Part shown: piece after piece, positions 48,801 through 53,136 of the stretch
Numbering within the stretch: position 1 is the first letter of the stretch
Layout: each line of letters opens with the position of its first letter
NCBI GenBank assembly: GCA_022457155.1
Contig: JAJGOT010000133.1
Span: 1,564,501 to 1,628,500 of the forward strand
Origin: Cladopsammia gracilis
Lineage: Eukaryota; Cnidaria; Anthozoa; Scleractinia; Dendrophylliidae
Direction of reading: 5' to 3'
DNA length: 64,000 nt
Translations under genes and position numbers: made by a program
The notes under the pieces: model-generated
Database searches by the model: none
Told to the model about the DNA's origin: nothing
What the model saw: the letters and a program-made list of their open reading frames with translations, nothing else

Positions 48801-51800
48801 AAAAATGTACTGTGCAGACGGTCGCGTAATACTGTTTTTGAGAATTGCTAAAATTGAAAATAGCCCATTCGTCAATCTTAATTCTTGTGCTTCCAACCTT
48901 TCACCATAGTTAAGTTTCACCTTAGTTAAGCTTGTTCAAAGTGCGACGCTGTTAGGCTTGGGCTATGTATATATATTAAATATGTAGCCTGCGAGAAAGC
49001 GCTAGGTATCGGAGGCCGGAGCGTAGGGAATCCATACGCTTATTTATGTAACTGAATACGCTTGTAAACAAAAATACAAATAAATTGCAAATGGAATTAA
49101 AATGGCAAGTTAGCATTTATCATTTATCATTTTACTGTTTATTTATTTATTTTGTTTTTGTTTGTTTGTTTTTTTTTGCTCTTTGTTTTAGGCTTATTCG
49201 TTTAAATCGTTGCCCGCTGCTCGTAAATGCATAAAGCACCGAAAGCATGGATTCTCGCGCGTGTTTGCCAGCGAATGTATCACCGTAAAATGACCTATCC
49301 CTCCACTCCTCGCGCCCGCTTATAAGTGTTACAGCTGTAACTGCGGATGGCCACGGTTTTTGTACGGTTTTTGCCTTGCTAGTTGGAACAATGGATAATT
49401 TTCGAAGTTAAAGGATTATCAAAAGCTTGAAACTTAATTACAAAACATCAAGAACGACTAAAATTCACCATACGTTATTTCGTATTTACGAGGTGGCTAA
49501 TTTAATCTAATTCCAATTCTATTTATAATTCTATATCATAAAAAAATGTTTTTTGTGAAGTATGGTAATAAAGTGTGTGTTGTTGTTGGTGCATTCGCGA
49601 TCGAGTAACGCAGAATCCTTTAATACTCCAGTACGGAATTGTTTTTCTATTCAAAAAATAGATACCTAAGTACTGCCCTCGGGTCTGACTCTTAAAGAAT
49701 CTGACCCACCCAGTTTGCATTGCGCGCCTAAGTTGGCTCATCCGCCATTTTCAGGGCCCCCGAAAATCCATACTGTATTGTAGATGAGAAATTCGCTCGT
49801 GCAAGAGGTGATATGCTTGCCCAAATATGGAATAGAGCCGTATCATAACAATAAGAGAAGCGCGCAAAGCAAACTGGGTGGGTCAGACTCTTTAACCTCT
49901 GCAAATTTGGTGAAGAATCTTTCATTTTAATAGAGTGTTTCGTATTCACGAGTTGGCTCAGAGGAGCCCTTGATTTCTTTGAGTTTTGCCAAAAAATCTC
50001 TACATATATGTCGGGTGTGGGTGTCAGTAAAACGCGGGGTCGGGGCCGGGGTCGGGGTGGGATTAGGTCTAGGATTAGGTATAGGATTAGGCAAAGTGTT
50101 AGGATTAGGTAAAGAGATTATATTTAATCCCATACCTAATCCTAGACCTAATCCCACTCCGACCCCGGCTTCGACCCCGCGTTTTACTGACACCCCTCGG
50201 GTGTTCTTTTTAGGATAATAAAACACATCACACGTCTATTATGTTGTTGGCGTTGGTCGTACACTTTATATGTCACCAACACGATTTTAGAATACTGATT
50301 TGTTTGCTTTTGATAACATTTTTCGTTTAATAACAAATCCCATCATTTCAGTTTTCATTGCTCGTTGAACATTCATTCGTAGCATACTAGTTATAAAGCC
50401 AAGAAAGAAAAGCGTCAATAAAAAGAACCATCACATGCTGAACTTCGGATGCCTGTGCACTACCATGTGCCACAACCGATCATCAGTGTCCCGAATGTAA
50501 ACGTTTCTTTAAAACATTTGAATTGAACTTATCAGTCACAGTAGAAGTCACAAATTGCCAGACTTTATTCTGTATTCGACCTTTTTTTTATCCCATAGTT
50601 TATGATATTTTAAACTATGCAAAATGATAGTTTTTATCTGCTATGTTATCTCAAGCGATGTTCGTGCTCATTTTCGGCAACGATGGACGAACAACACACA
50701 ACACACAAAACATACTTATAGTTAAAATGTATGTTGGTTTTAATTAACAAATGCGAACCTAACTAAAACTGACTATTATTTATTGCAAATGCTCTTCTTT
50801 GTTTATGCTTCCTTTAAATCGTGAACGCTCTTCTTTGTTTAAGGTTCCTGTAAATCCCTCCCTCAATTGATACCAGACTGCTACTACGCCTATTCCAGTG
50901 AAGGCGAAGATACTACGCCACTTAGTCTTCCAGGCTGGAAAACAATGCCTTACAATACTACATGGCCAGAAGCTCTGCAATTGTGCCCAAAGCCTTGGCG
51001 TTACCAAACAGGCGAAGAAATAGACAATGATCCGATAAAAGGCACCTACAACACATATGAAGGGGGTGGTTATGTTGCCGTCATGGGCTATGACGTTGAA
51101 ACTGCTCAGGGTGTCCTGAACGAAACTTTCGGCTACGGATGGGCTGATCGCAAGACACGAGCAGTAATCTTAGAGTTTGCAGTTTTCAACGCTAACACAA
51201 ATCTTCTCAGCATTGCCACATACTTCTTCGAGGTTATCGCTACTGGCGCCGCTTACACTACTAGAAGGGTTGACACGCTCGGGTTGTACAGCACAGAATC
51301 GGGAGCCGTGATGTTCTACCTCATTTGTCAGTTCCTCTTCATGGCCATGGTGCTTTACTACTTGATAGTGATGCTGGTTCACCTTTACCAGCAGCGCCTT
51401 GGATTTTTTAAGTCAGTTTGGAATATGGTCGACTTCTTAATGATAATCTCATCCGTGGCGTCAGTGGCGTTTTACATGATCAGATCGAGCACTGTTCTGA
51501 AGAGTATCAAAGCCATCCAAAACAATCCATATGACATTGTGCATTTTCACGCAGCACTGGACTGGGCTAATTGGGAAAATGCAGCAATTGCTTTTGCCAT
51601 TTTTATGGTAACACTTAAGCTATTGAATCTGATCCGGTTTAACCCTTATGTTATTTACTTATTTTCATCTTTCCGCCAGTCCGTTGGCTACCAGTTGTCG
51701 TATGTTGGTTTCTTCTTGATAGTGTTCAACGCTTTTGTGATATCGGGAATGCGGTTTTTCGGTGGTACAGTTGAAGAATATTCCAGCTATATGCAATCAG

Positions 51801-52315
51801 TAATCTCCCAGTTTGAATTTCTTCTGGGAAAAGCTGTCCCACTCGATGGCCTCCGAAGCGAGAATCCATTTCTGGGGCCTTCCTTTGCTTTCATGTATAT
51901 GTTAGTAATGACCGTATTTCTAATGAATATGTTAGTTTCTGTGCTAAACGAGTCCTATACAGACGCCAAAACGCATGCGGAGGAATGTGCGGAGGAGCTT
52001 GAAATGGCACGCTTTATCGGTGAAAGATTTGAGGAAATGATAAAAGGAAACAAAAAGCGACCAGAATTCAAGTTATATTGCGATGAAGCAACGTTCGCAA
52101 ACATGTGCCAGTCAGAAGCCGAGCCTTTCTGTTTAAATTCTGAAAGTATTATGCAGTGCACAGAAGCCAGACTGGAAAAAATTGAGAAACGACTCTCTGT
52201 TCTTACTCGGCGAACAGAAAAGATAGATATTGATAGTGAACAAGATGAGTCTGAGTTTATTTTTCTCATCCATTTAATTGCCAAACCATATAGGACTGCT
52301 TCGAATTCAAAGTAA
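9653..52315 (+). CDS. Polycystin-1-like (PKD1 family) membrane protein, 18 exons, 5' end missing
   Basis: Polycystin-1-like proteins are large cell-surface receptors that pair with PKD2-type channel subunits in mechanosensory or chemosensory signalling. Joined exons: 9653-9801, 14399-14521, 14971-15093, 18180-18302, 19425-19547, 19636-19758, 22495-22623, 24292-24997, 25551-26127, 26326-26541, 26911-27069, 28379-28555, 39992-40216, 41228-41950, 43855-44091, 44267-45577, 46462-46630, 50844-52315. All phases agree and no in-frame stop occurs over about 2,287 residues. Order (visible numbering): half CUB 1-49, six EGF 50-297, REJ 298-725, linker/GAIN 726-1225, GPS with cleavage at L1242/T1243, TM1 about 1274-1294, PLAT about 1319-1430, ten further TMs, C-terminal coiled coil. 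Start codon, signal peptide and first half of CUB are not found. Extra unseen exons in the long introns are possible. Confidence 0.85.
10094..10227. repeat. Palindromic MITE-like element
   Basis: TATATATGT plus a TTCAATTTTATC...TTTTCCTTTG arm is mirrored as CAAACGAAAATACAATTG...GACATATATA. Arms are about 45 bp, within an intron of the polycystin-like gene. Confidence 0.7.
10235..12300 (+). repeat. Dispersed repeat family, copy C (long, diverged)
   Basis: It starts with GAGCCTAACAGCGTAG and follows copy A closely to about 10,650. It then holds about 950 bp absent from copies A and B, and resumes at about 11,640 (AAAGCAAAACGTGTACCATT). It ends with the family hairpin GCGGGCC-TTC-GGCCCGA and CTAG at about 12,297. 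Copy C may be the fuller version or carry a nested insertion. The extra segment shows no coding motif that I recognise. Confidence 0.7.
12301..14398. other. Intron sequence without a recognised gene
   Basis: Intron between the CUB and first EGF exons. Apart from the tRNA-like segment at 13,656-13,730, it shows short A and T tracts, a GAGTCACTCGCTCACTCACT simple patch near 13,403, and no coding motif. Confidence 0.5.
13656..13730 (+). tRNA. tRNA-like segment (pseudogene or SINE head)
   Basis: It has an A-box-like TGGCCGAGTGGT and a B-box-like GGTTAGAATCTC at tRNA spacing, and is followed by a long T tract that could end RNA polymerase III transcription. The acceptor stem pairs poorly and the TpsiC arm has A in place of the usual C in GGTTCGAAT. 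I judge it a decayed tRNA or tRNA-derived SINE, not a working tRNA gene. No anticodon is assigned. Confidence 0.4.
14399..14521 (+). CDS. PKD1-like gene exon: EGF module 1
   Basis: A 123-bp symmetric phase 1-1 exon bounded by CATAG and GTGAGG. It encodes a calcium-binding EGF domain: [12 protein letters not shown], six cysteines, and the hydroxylation-type pattern [12 protein letters not shown]. These extracellular modules usually form rods stabilised by calcium. The intron just after it carries a long poly-G tract. Confidence 0.9.
14561..14598. repeat. Poly-G tract in EGF intron
   Basis: A G-rich run of nearly 40 bases with a few T and A interruptions, just after EGF exon 1. A matching tract follows EGF exon 3 at 18,608-18,654, in line with the duplication of this module. 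Confidence 0.9.
14971..15093 (+). CDS. PKD1-like gene exon: EGF module 2
   Basis: A 123-bp phase 1-1 exon after TTTTTATAG and before GTGAGA. The peptide [18 protein letters not shown]...[14 protein letters not shown] has six cysteines and the calcium-binding DINEC start. Exon and flanking introns are closely similar to EGF exon 4, so the two arose by duplication. The following intron was later hit by the transposon at 15,131-17,602. Confidence 0.9.
15131..17602. mobile_element. TIR DNA transposon, 2,472 bp, with 6-bp target duplication
   Basis: Both ends read CCCGGCGTAGCC inward as perfect terminal inverted repeats, continuing into about 170 bp of ATCGAT-rich inverted arms (15,131-15,310 and 17,430-17,602). 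GAATGA flanks both sides (15,125-15,130 and 17,603-17,608). The paralogous intron after EGF exon 4 keeps the empty site (AGGTCACGAATGAGTATTGA at about 19,573-19,592), which confirms the borders. No transposase frame is visible. Copy D of the dispersed family and a GTCCGTCTAGACG-rich inverted repeat (about 15,340-15,720) lie inside. The superfamily is undetermined. Confidence 0.85.
15722..16794 (+). repeat. Dispersed repeat family, copy D (5'-truncated), nested
   Basis: It joins the family part way in (ACGTCTGCGCAGTACATTTA) and continues to the 3' hairpin GCCGGGCC-TTC-GGCCCGGC and GTGCTCCGCTAT. Relative to copy A, the hairpin has an A to G change matched by a T to C change on the other arm. 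A TTTAACTTTAAC patch and AT-rich sequence near 15,960-16,130 seem inserted. Confidence 0.75.
17713..17960 (+). repeat. Dispersed repeat, first of two copies
   Basis: The segment with ACATGCCGTCTTCAGTAGC, GAGACACAT and CGGTTGCTATGGTAAC recurs at about 57,583-57,800. The two differ by many substitutions. No coding motif. Confidence 0.65.
18180..18302 (+). CDS. PKD1-like gene exon: EGF module 3
   Basis: A 123-bp phase 1-1 exon after TTCGTAG and before GTAACA. It encodes [18 protein letters not shown] and a six-cysteine EGF fold ending [11 protein letters not shown]. The upstream intron end (GGTATAATATTGTGCG) and downstream start match those of EGF exon 5. Confidence 0.9.
18608..18654. repeat. 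Poly-G tract in EGF intron
   Basis: A G-rich tract of about 45 bases after EGF exon 3, in the position equivalent to the tract after EGF exon 1. Confidence 0.9.
19425..19547 (+). CDS. PKD1-like gene exon: EGF module 4
   Basis: A 123-bp phase 1-1 exon after TTTATAG and before GTGAGA. The peptide is [18 protein letters not shown]...[16 protein letters not shown]. It is the paralogue of exon 2, with its intron preserving the empty transposon site. The intron to EGF exon 5 is only 88 bp. Confidence 0.9.
19636..19758 (+). CDS. PKD1-like gene exon: EGF module 5
   Basis: A 123-bp phase 1-1 exon after TGTCGTAG and before GTAACG. The peptide is [18 protein letters not shown]...[16 protein letters not shown], with six cysteines. 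It is the paralogue of exon 3. Confidence 0.9.
19759..22494. other. Intron between EGF modules 5 and 6
   Basis: No gene recognised. It contains a TGATTGGCTGA-type patch with AAGTTGAAATTGAG near-repeats at about 20,290-20,400, a palindrome at 21,349-21,474, and otherwise AT-rich unique-looking sequence. Confidence 0.5.
21349..21474. repeat. Palindromic MITE-like element
   Basis: GTAATCACATGATT plus TGCAATTTGGAATAAATGAG on the left is mirrored on the right and ends AAATCATGTGATTAC. Arms are about 45-50 bp. Confidence 0.8.
22495..22623 (+). CDS. PKD1-like gene exon: EGF module 6 (divergent)
   Basis: A 129-bp phase 1-1 exon after AACACAG and before GTAAGG. It encodes [18 protein letters not shown]...[14 protein letters not shown], with six cysteines. 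It is more diverged from modules 1-5 and has GG in place of the usual residues before SFSC. It joins in frame to the REJ exon at 24,292. Confidence 0.9.
   Translation: MSMNVQQKLTTAMEWLTVTTMEVPSRAVVGMVTLAMVLFAIP
23339..23996. mobile_element. Long palindromic TIR element, about 655 bp
   Basis: The left end AGTGCCTATCACCCC is mirrored by GGGGTGATAGGCACT at the right, flanked by TA or TAA on both sides. The inverted arms are long (about 110-150 bp, including the GAGTTATAGAGATTTGAATT region). A second inner pair, GTCAACCCGGGAAT and ATTCCCGGGTTGAC, lies at 23,485 and 23,628. No transposase frame. Confidence 0.75.
24292..24997 (+). CDS. PKD1-like gene exon: REJ region, part 1
   Basis: A 706-bp exon after TTCAACAG (phase 1) and before GTACAA (phase 2). 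It encodes about 234 residues with [28 protein letters not shown] and the FTWSCFDS block. These are typical of the REJ (receptor for egg jelly) region of polycystin-1-like proteins. The domain is extracellular and its biochemical role is not settled. Several N-x-S/T sequons fit a glycosylated ectodomain. Confidence 0.85.
25551..26127 (+). CDS. PKD1-like gene exon: REJ region, part 2
   Basis: A 577-bp exon after ATCGTCAG (phase 2) and before GTAAAC (phase 0). It encodes [20 protein letters not shown], a VYEWRL segment, and the [17 protein letters not shown]...[16 protein letters not shown] part that marks the second half of REJ. The weak donor is followed by short intronic reading-through, so the exon end is set by phase and by the start of the next exon. 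Confidence 0.85.
26326..26541 (+). CDS. PKD1-like gene exon: post-REJ linker 1
   Basis: A 216-bp phase 0-0 exon after GTCTGTAG and before GTGCGT. The 72 residues start [18 protein letters not shown] and look mainly helical. This is the region between REJ and GAIN in polycystin-1-like proteins. Confidence 0.8.
26911..27069 (+). CDS. PKD1-like gene exon: post-REJ linker 2 with glycine-rich run
   Basis: A 159-bp phase 0-0 exon after CGAATTAG and before [24 protein letters not shown] is followed by a glycine-rich run interrupted by one serine and one glutamate ([15 protein letters not shown]). GGA codon repeats make this stretch prone to length change between alleles. It is probably a flexible linker in the ectodomain. 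Confidence 0.8.
27321..27446. repeat. MITE-like element with TTAA flanks
   Basis: TGACTGATCCCGAGGGAAACAG is mirrored as CTGTTTCCCAAGGGATCAGTCA. TTAA is present on both sides (27,317-27,320 and 27,447-27,450), as expected for a TTAA target duplication. Confidence 0.75.
27616..28216. mobile_element. Non-autonomous TIR element, about 600 bp, TA target
   Basis: The ends are GAGACCTTAAGATTG and CGATCTTAAGGTCTC, flanked by TA on both sides. The interior has short words repeated in both orientations (AAACCGCAAACCACAAACG and CTCAAACCGCAAACATGAG). No transposase frame. Confidence 0.65.
28379..28555 (+). CDS. PKD1-like gene exon: helical linker before GAIN
   Basis: A 177-bp phase 0-0 exon after CGTTTTAG and before GTAATA. 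It encodes [18 protein letters not shown] and a [11 protein letters not shown] segment. Helical, alanine-rich sequence of this kind forms the first part of GAIN-like regions. The next exon lies 11.4 kb downstream, because the LTR element is inserted in the intron. Confidence 0.8.
28806..29523 (+). repeat. 5' LTR (718 bp)
   Basis: Begins TGTTAAGAAGCC and ends CCTCATTACA. It contains a TATATA box at 29,305-29,310 and an AATAAA signal at 29,473-29,478, which set out a U3-R-U5 layout. CAGTA/GTAGT short repeats lie downstream of the TATA box. By eye it is identical to the 3' LTR, 8,742 bp away. Confidence 0.95.
29524..30021 (+). promoter_or_regulatory. Primer-binding site and gag leader
   Basis: TTGGTGGAGAACTCG follows the 5' LTR directly, giving a TGG-type primer-binding site. 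The leader of about 500 bases contains two strong splice-donor-like words, TTGTAAGTGG (about 29,579) and TTTGTAAGTAG (about 29,638). An upstream in-frame TAG near 29,965 leaves ATG 30,022 as the first start in the gag-pol frame. Confidence 0.7.
30022..35757 (+). CDS. Gag-Pol polyprotein of Ty3/gypsy chromovirus-like element
   Basis: The polyprotein supplies capsid, protease, RT/RNase H and integrase for retrotransposition. One intact frame of 1,911 residues starts at the ATG before QDQVDRL. Order: Gag helical region, CCHC knuckle [14 protein letters not shown] (279-292), protease [11 protein letters not shown] (D634), RT with YIDD (1083-1086), RNase H starting [11 protein letters not shown] (D1232), integrase zinc finger (H..H, CKSCTEC), and catalytic D1515, D1575, E1611 with exactly 35 residues between the last two. 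A GPY/F module (WLGPYRI) and a C-terminal chromodomain ([18 protein letters not shown]) follow. Gag and Pol are fused without frameshift. The chromodomain may guide integration to marked chromatin. Family known; specificity inferred. Confidence 0.95.
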   Translation: MQDQVDRLCEAVQQMQTALNSQASGSNVRLSVAFPIFRGDECEDVHEFISNYKRAGRLNGWNEIDLALGLPLYLKGHASAWLKSLPAVDEMTFDELSAALIRHFASRASEWRLRQALGQRRQLEKESVADYSYSLRTLFSRINLPRSEWTHYFVQGLLPQIREYVILQQPDNIESAENFAKLKEFVLASSEKTPVFDPKVVSTQILEELSKAVSPKDKTIGAVDQQGSHVKRSEVRQIIREEFQRLAPNAAPNSNRYQQRCNSGFQARGFRSRTCDAICYNCGKKGHTYYFCRAKPDPRIPRRGDVRQNNYQQPHQINLRWGQSNPGRNSQNKSVMGASEFIESRQEGRTGSRKADKYAFSRVRPVEPLIENEYYSSPEVPTLDFVDVSQSKSAEMFTSHSSVLHNTPKQTTCSHIDDNITLQTNTVSANFIECLESLKGVIAKYESAVNNPPSFQNKRAHFHADAGSSDFYISSTKDKTPVYFYEPSKEENSQLFKFATVDENKLAIEEVNIVDTLDKDDVVVTEVIVYDVVVNYIVLKNDADSITQSFPVFNGEVNVKHTEEQVNVKSPAFSNVNSVKCNARSPKPSFDQNALEACESDELTEVREVCFPFVGHSATMSISIEGHNFSCLLDSGAAVTAVNSDVWHKYLRHAYPNLDTSVNVTSVNGCLLNSLGKTLMQFVIKSENFLFETHVIEDLAYDVILGRDFLQKFCSKLDFENGVVSFSPEADPLPFCSFEVNDSNELDVDQGDSFICSVHACSSFVIPPESEILVLGKLNSSPNKVGSNGIIAPRIDLPHRYSVFGASELVKVADDGTVPVRMVNPSSLPVKIYRRTTLANFEEVDQNIATFQLNETEQVSPPSPPDSKSNQSPEHDYSWLPDLSDSVLTDCDKVKFRDLFKKYRNIFALSDAELGRTSLVQHVVDTGDAMPIKQRPYRTSPENKQEIDRQVEDMLERGIVQEFVSAWSSPVVLVKKKDGSIRFCVDFRRVNKITKKDSFPMPLVSETLDALCGTQFFTTLDLKSGYWQIELHPSAREKTAFVTHNCLYEFLVMPFGLTNSGASFQRLMGHILRGLEYRFALIYIDDVIIFSKSIEEHLSHLEEVFRRLLEANVKLNPKKCSFVKQKVEYLGHVVTPEGISPNPAKVRIVREFPTPTNLKELRNFLGLANYYRRFVKGFSIIASPLNALTKKGVSFCWTEACANAFDKLKRALVSAPVLAYPDFKEPFLLFVDASSTGIGFTLAQNQNDKEVVIAYNGRGLNHAEQNYSTTEREALALVEGVKKYQPYLHNRKFTVITDHSSLRWLMNIKDATGRLARWSLLLQQYDFDIVHRPGRMHSNADSLSRLPFQTCELSSLQKGEPQVTKTRELQRRDPELSEIIDFLESDILPFDNKSARKILLTSESFYIGQDGLLYHLDHNQKRNARDSFSQLVVPSALRFEILSNLHDHVSGAHFGIHKTFNKVKQRYWWKGMFKDVEHWCKSCTECSMRKSPRNSKKAPLLPLPVENAFDRVTVDVLGPFPTSRNGNRYIVVFSDYLTRWCEAFPVPSVEASVIARLLVNEIIARHGAPRTLLSDRGTNFLSKLVAEVCKIFQIHKVNTSSYHPQTDGLVERFNSTLCQSLSMYTARDQKDWDEFIPLILFAHRSSVCEAIGDSPFYCLYGRECRLPLDVKLLGPVADDVTPSVFEHRKRIVEQVELAQNLARENLQRSQQKMKDYYDQNAKDPMFEVGQRVWVYTPRTRKGVSKKLLHNWLGPYRIVERSSPVHFRLRTDTNKKVSFAVHANRMKPFVDPSLRPIDPPLIDDPNEPYLDEADIPADCFIEDTNVNRSRLSDSQESPSKSTISQSVPQPQQVVVDNQTVFSAEKILKHRIRNGKNQYLVKWVGYPKNQSTWEPEENILDKRLLESFNQSKV
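35758..36993 (+). other. Non-coding stretch between pol and the accessory ORF
   Basis: About 1.2 kb after the pol stop in the region where env lies in some elements. No env-like frame, signal peptide or membrane segment was recognised. An open frame at 36,298-36,513 has no family signature. Confidence 0.6.
36994..37245 (+). CDS. Small RING-like zinc-finger ORF of the LTR element
   Basis: An 83-residue frame from ATG to TAA with CIFC (residues 15-18), then C-D-H-LI-C-MD-C (residues 34-42) and a late C-Q-C. The spacing resembles a RING or related cross-brace finger, which often marks ubiquitin ligases, although the last pair is C-x-C and not C-x2-C. It lies between pol and the 3' LTR, where accessory or env genes sit. 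It would need a spliced or internal transcript. Function unknown. I do not know of a standard chromovirus gene like it. Confidence 0.65.
   Translation: MDYAHHIHQLAKWICIFCFKRKCSLVPDWTVIRCDHLICMDCFREKKEHLKSLFSCQCGEEFPESAYNYIITYTSTGRAEVGL
37537..37547 (+). promoter_or_regulatory. Polypurine tract
   Basis: ACAAGGGGGGCA lies directly before the 3' LTR start (TGTTAAG) and would serve as plus-strand primer. Confidence 0.8.
37548..38265 (+). repeat. 3' LTR (718 bp)
   Basis: I saw no difference from the 5' LTR over the whole length. TATATA is at 38,047-38,052 and AATAAA at 38,215-38,220. Followed by GTAT, the target duplication. Confidence 0.95.
38850..39418. mobile_element. Harbinger-like MITE, 569 bp, TAA target duplication
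   Basis: The terminal inverted repeats start AGGCCGGCACACACTAGG (left) and AGGCCGACACACACTAGG (right, inverted) and match over about 43 bp. TAA lies on both sides (38,847-38,849 and 39,419-39,421), the 3-bp target size of PIF/Harbinger elements. CATGTTGCGGGGACATGAAG words recur inside. No transposase, so it is non-autonomous. Confidence 0.75.
39992..40216 (+). CDS. PKD1-like gene exon: GAIN region, part 1
   Basis: A 225-bp phase 0-0 exon after TTATTGCAG and before GTATAG. It encodes [20 protein letters not shown] followed by a short beta-rich part ([15 protein letters not shown]). In polycystin-1-like and adhesion-GPCR proteins this precedes the autoproteolytic GAIN core. It is the first exon after the LTR insertion. 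Confidence 0.8.
40217..41227. other. Intron without a recognised gene
   Basis: Intron between the two GAIN exons. An open frame at 40,483-40,851 shows no family motif, and its AT-rich composition fits intron. Confidence 0.5.
41228..41950 (+). CDS. PKD1-like gene exon: GAIN core and first half of GPS
   Basis: A 723-bp phase 0-0 exon after CTTCACAG and before GTACTA. It encodes [13 protein letters not shown], a [19 protein letters not shown] beta segment, and at the end the GPS start [17 protein letters not shown]. Two consecutive RQRR-S sites (41,747-41,758 and 41,777-41,788) match the furin consensus R-x-R-R, within a near-duplicated [20 protein letters not shown] stretch. The second gene copy at 60,135 is about 85-90% similar by eye. 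Confidence 0.9.
41951..43854. other. Intron without a recognised gene
   Basis: A 1.9-kb intron that splits the GPS motif. It contains a G-run/C-run pair at about 42,267-42,306 that could form a hairpin, two CGCCATCTTGGAT words near 42,440-42,470, and AATAAT repeats. Nothing coding recognised. Confidence 0.6.
43855..44091 (+). CDS. PKD1-like gene exon: GPS cleavage motif and TM1
   Basis: A 237-bp phase 0-0 exon after TTTTGTAG and before GTTAGT (a less common but valid donor). [15 protein letters not shown] completes the GPS, with the self-cleavage bond expected between L and T. A stalk follows, then one hydrophobic helix ([20 protein letters not shown]) and the basic stop-transfer [10 protein letters not shown]. 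Known for the family: the cleaved halves stay associated. Confidence 0.9.
44267..45577 (+). CDS. PKD1-like gene exon: PLAT domain and TM2-TM6
   Basis: A 1,311-bp phase 0-0 exon after GTCGTAG and before [26 protein letters not shown] through [20 protein letters not shown] is a cytoplasmic PLAT (lipoxygenase-like beta-sandwich) domain. Hydrophobic helices follow: about [70 protein letters not shown] and [16 protein letters not shown]. An acidic loop ([19 protein letters not shown]) separates the fourth and fifth. The exon is long and uninterrupted. Confidence 0.92.
45578..46461. other. Intron without a recognised gene
   Basis: AT-rich intron. A GTTCTAGTGGTTAGACTCC stretch at about 46,160 resembles a tRNA A box but has no convincing tRNA fold. 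Confidence 0.5.
46462..46630 (+). CDS. PKD1-like gene exon: start of the polycystin domain
   Basis: A 169-bp exon after TTTATTCCAG (phase 0) and before GTAAGT (phase 1). It encodes [18 protein letters not shown] and [20 protein letters not shown]. The MRQLRIK..SC junction with the last exon is conserved in polycystins, just before the extracellular polycystin (TOP) domain. Confidence 0.9.
47057..47226. repeat. MITE-like palindrome
   Basis: GTATACAGCTATTTCAATTA on the left is mirrored by TAATTGACATAGCTGTATAC on the right, with TTTCATC(A/C)GACAACG arms of about 37 bp. Confidence 0.75.
47806..48965 (-). repeat. Dispersed repeat family, copy B (inverted)
   Basis: The reverse complement of copy A (1,456-2,600), with few differences and the same 3' hairpin (47,827-47,845) and CTAAAAAC end. 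It carries the same open frame (48,561-48,920 minus). Its two flanks differ from those of copy A, so the ends can be placed to within a few bases. Confidence 0.85.
49696..49891. repeat. MITE-like element with TTAA flanks
   Basis: AGAATCTGACCCACCCAGTT on the left is mirrored by AACTGGGTGGGTCAGACTCT. TTAA flanks both sides (49,692-49,695 and 49,892-49,895). Confidence 0.75.
50009..50207. repeat. Palindrome built of GGATTAGGT-type repeats
   Basis: GTGTCAGTAAAACGCGGGGT leads into GGGGTCGGGG and several GGATTAGGT-like units. After a short AT-rich centre the same is mirrored as CCTAATCC units, CCCCGACCCCG-type sequence and ACCCCGCGTTTTACTGACAC. The arms are about 90 bp, so a strong hairpin is possible. 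Confidence 0.8.
50844..52315 (+). CDS. PKD1-like gene last exon: polycystin domain, TM7-TM11, coiled coil, stop
   Basis: The exon starts after TTGTTTAAG (phase 1) and ends at TAA 52,313-52,315. It has the polycystin loop with cysteines ([22 protein letters not shown]), the [19 protein letters not shown] region, and then five membrane helices. A pore region follows ([15 protein letters not shown]), with the last helix starting [17 protein letters not shown]. The cytoplasmic tail has a heptad-like [20 protein letters not shown] that may pair with a PKD2 partner. Lysine stands where PKD2 channels have the filter aspartate of L-G-D. Confidence 0.92.
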
Positions 52316-52526
52316 TTTTCTTTGTCTGACTTGCAACTTTCTAAGAGCCGACTAACGTTTTCAACAACTGCACTAACTATCATGAGTAACAAAATTAAGC
52401 TTAAGTTTCTTGTCTTGCATTTTTGTCTTACGAGATTTGCAAATGATGATGCCAACATATTTAAAATTATTTCGCACTACTTGGCCTTGTTTTTGTAGAT
52501 GTATTTGCCCTGGCAAATATTTTGCA

Positions 52527-52532
52527 AATAAA
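52527..52532 (+). promoter_or_regulatory. Poly(A) signal of the polycystin-1-like gene
   Basis: AATAAA lies 212 bases after the stop codon, followed by a T-rich region, and gives a plausible mRNA end. Confidence 0.7.
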
Positions 52533-53130
52533 TTTTGAACTATGTTTTCTTGTGGCTACGAAAATTTTGCTAGGAACACTGAACTTAGGGTCGTTGAAAC
52601 TGCCTTCTTAATATCACACAATTTCATATATTCAACTATGTAACTATGTTTTTTTTTTCTGACAGCATTATGTTCTAAAGCGTATATGTGAACGACAGTG
52701 TTTGTATCTCAAGGTGTAGAAAAATACACGTAAGGAAACGCGGCCAGAGAATGTGTTATTTTTGTTTTTGCTGACGTCAAAAATATCGGAGAAACCTATA
52801 TTTTTGTGCAAGCGCGCCAAATTTATTGAAGCCTACTGCATCAGCCTCGGTGGCTAAAAATAATTGGTAGCCATGCACCCTTAAATAAGTGTAGTTCGAT
52901 ATAAAATTGCAATCTGACTCAATCTGTACATTTTTCCAGTTTTCCGCCCCGATAAGAAAGGTATCATTAATAAAAAGCTAAATTGTAGCATTGGTAGTTT
53001 ATGGCTCAGAGCTTCTTGCTACCAAAGTGTAAAACGTTTTCAGAAATTCCTTTAAATTTTTCAAACTTGGTAGAAGGGTATGCCATTAACAAAACTAATC
53101 ACAGAAATTAAAATCTGCATTTTTAGACAA
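52533..53130. other. Intergenic sequence, no gene recognised
   Basis: AT-rich sequence downstream of the polycystin-like gene, with no coding or repeat structure that I can name. Confidence 0.5.
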
Positions 53131-53136
53131 AGAGTA

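Larger units (their letters stand above)
48966..50843. other. Intron before the last exon
   Basis: Apart from the palindromes at 49,696-49,891 and 50,009-50,207, nothing recognisable. T-rich and A-rich low-complexity stretches at about 49,130-49,190 and an ACACAACACACAAAACA patch near 50,695. Confidence 0.5.
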
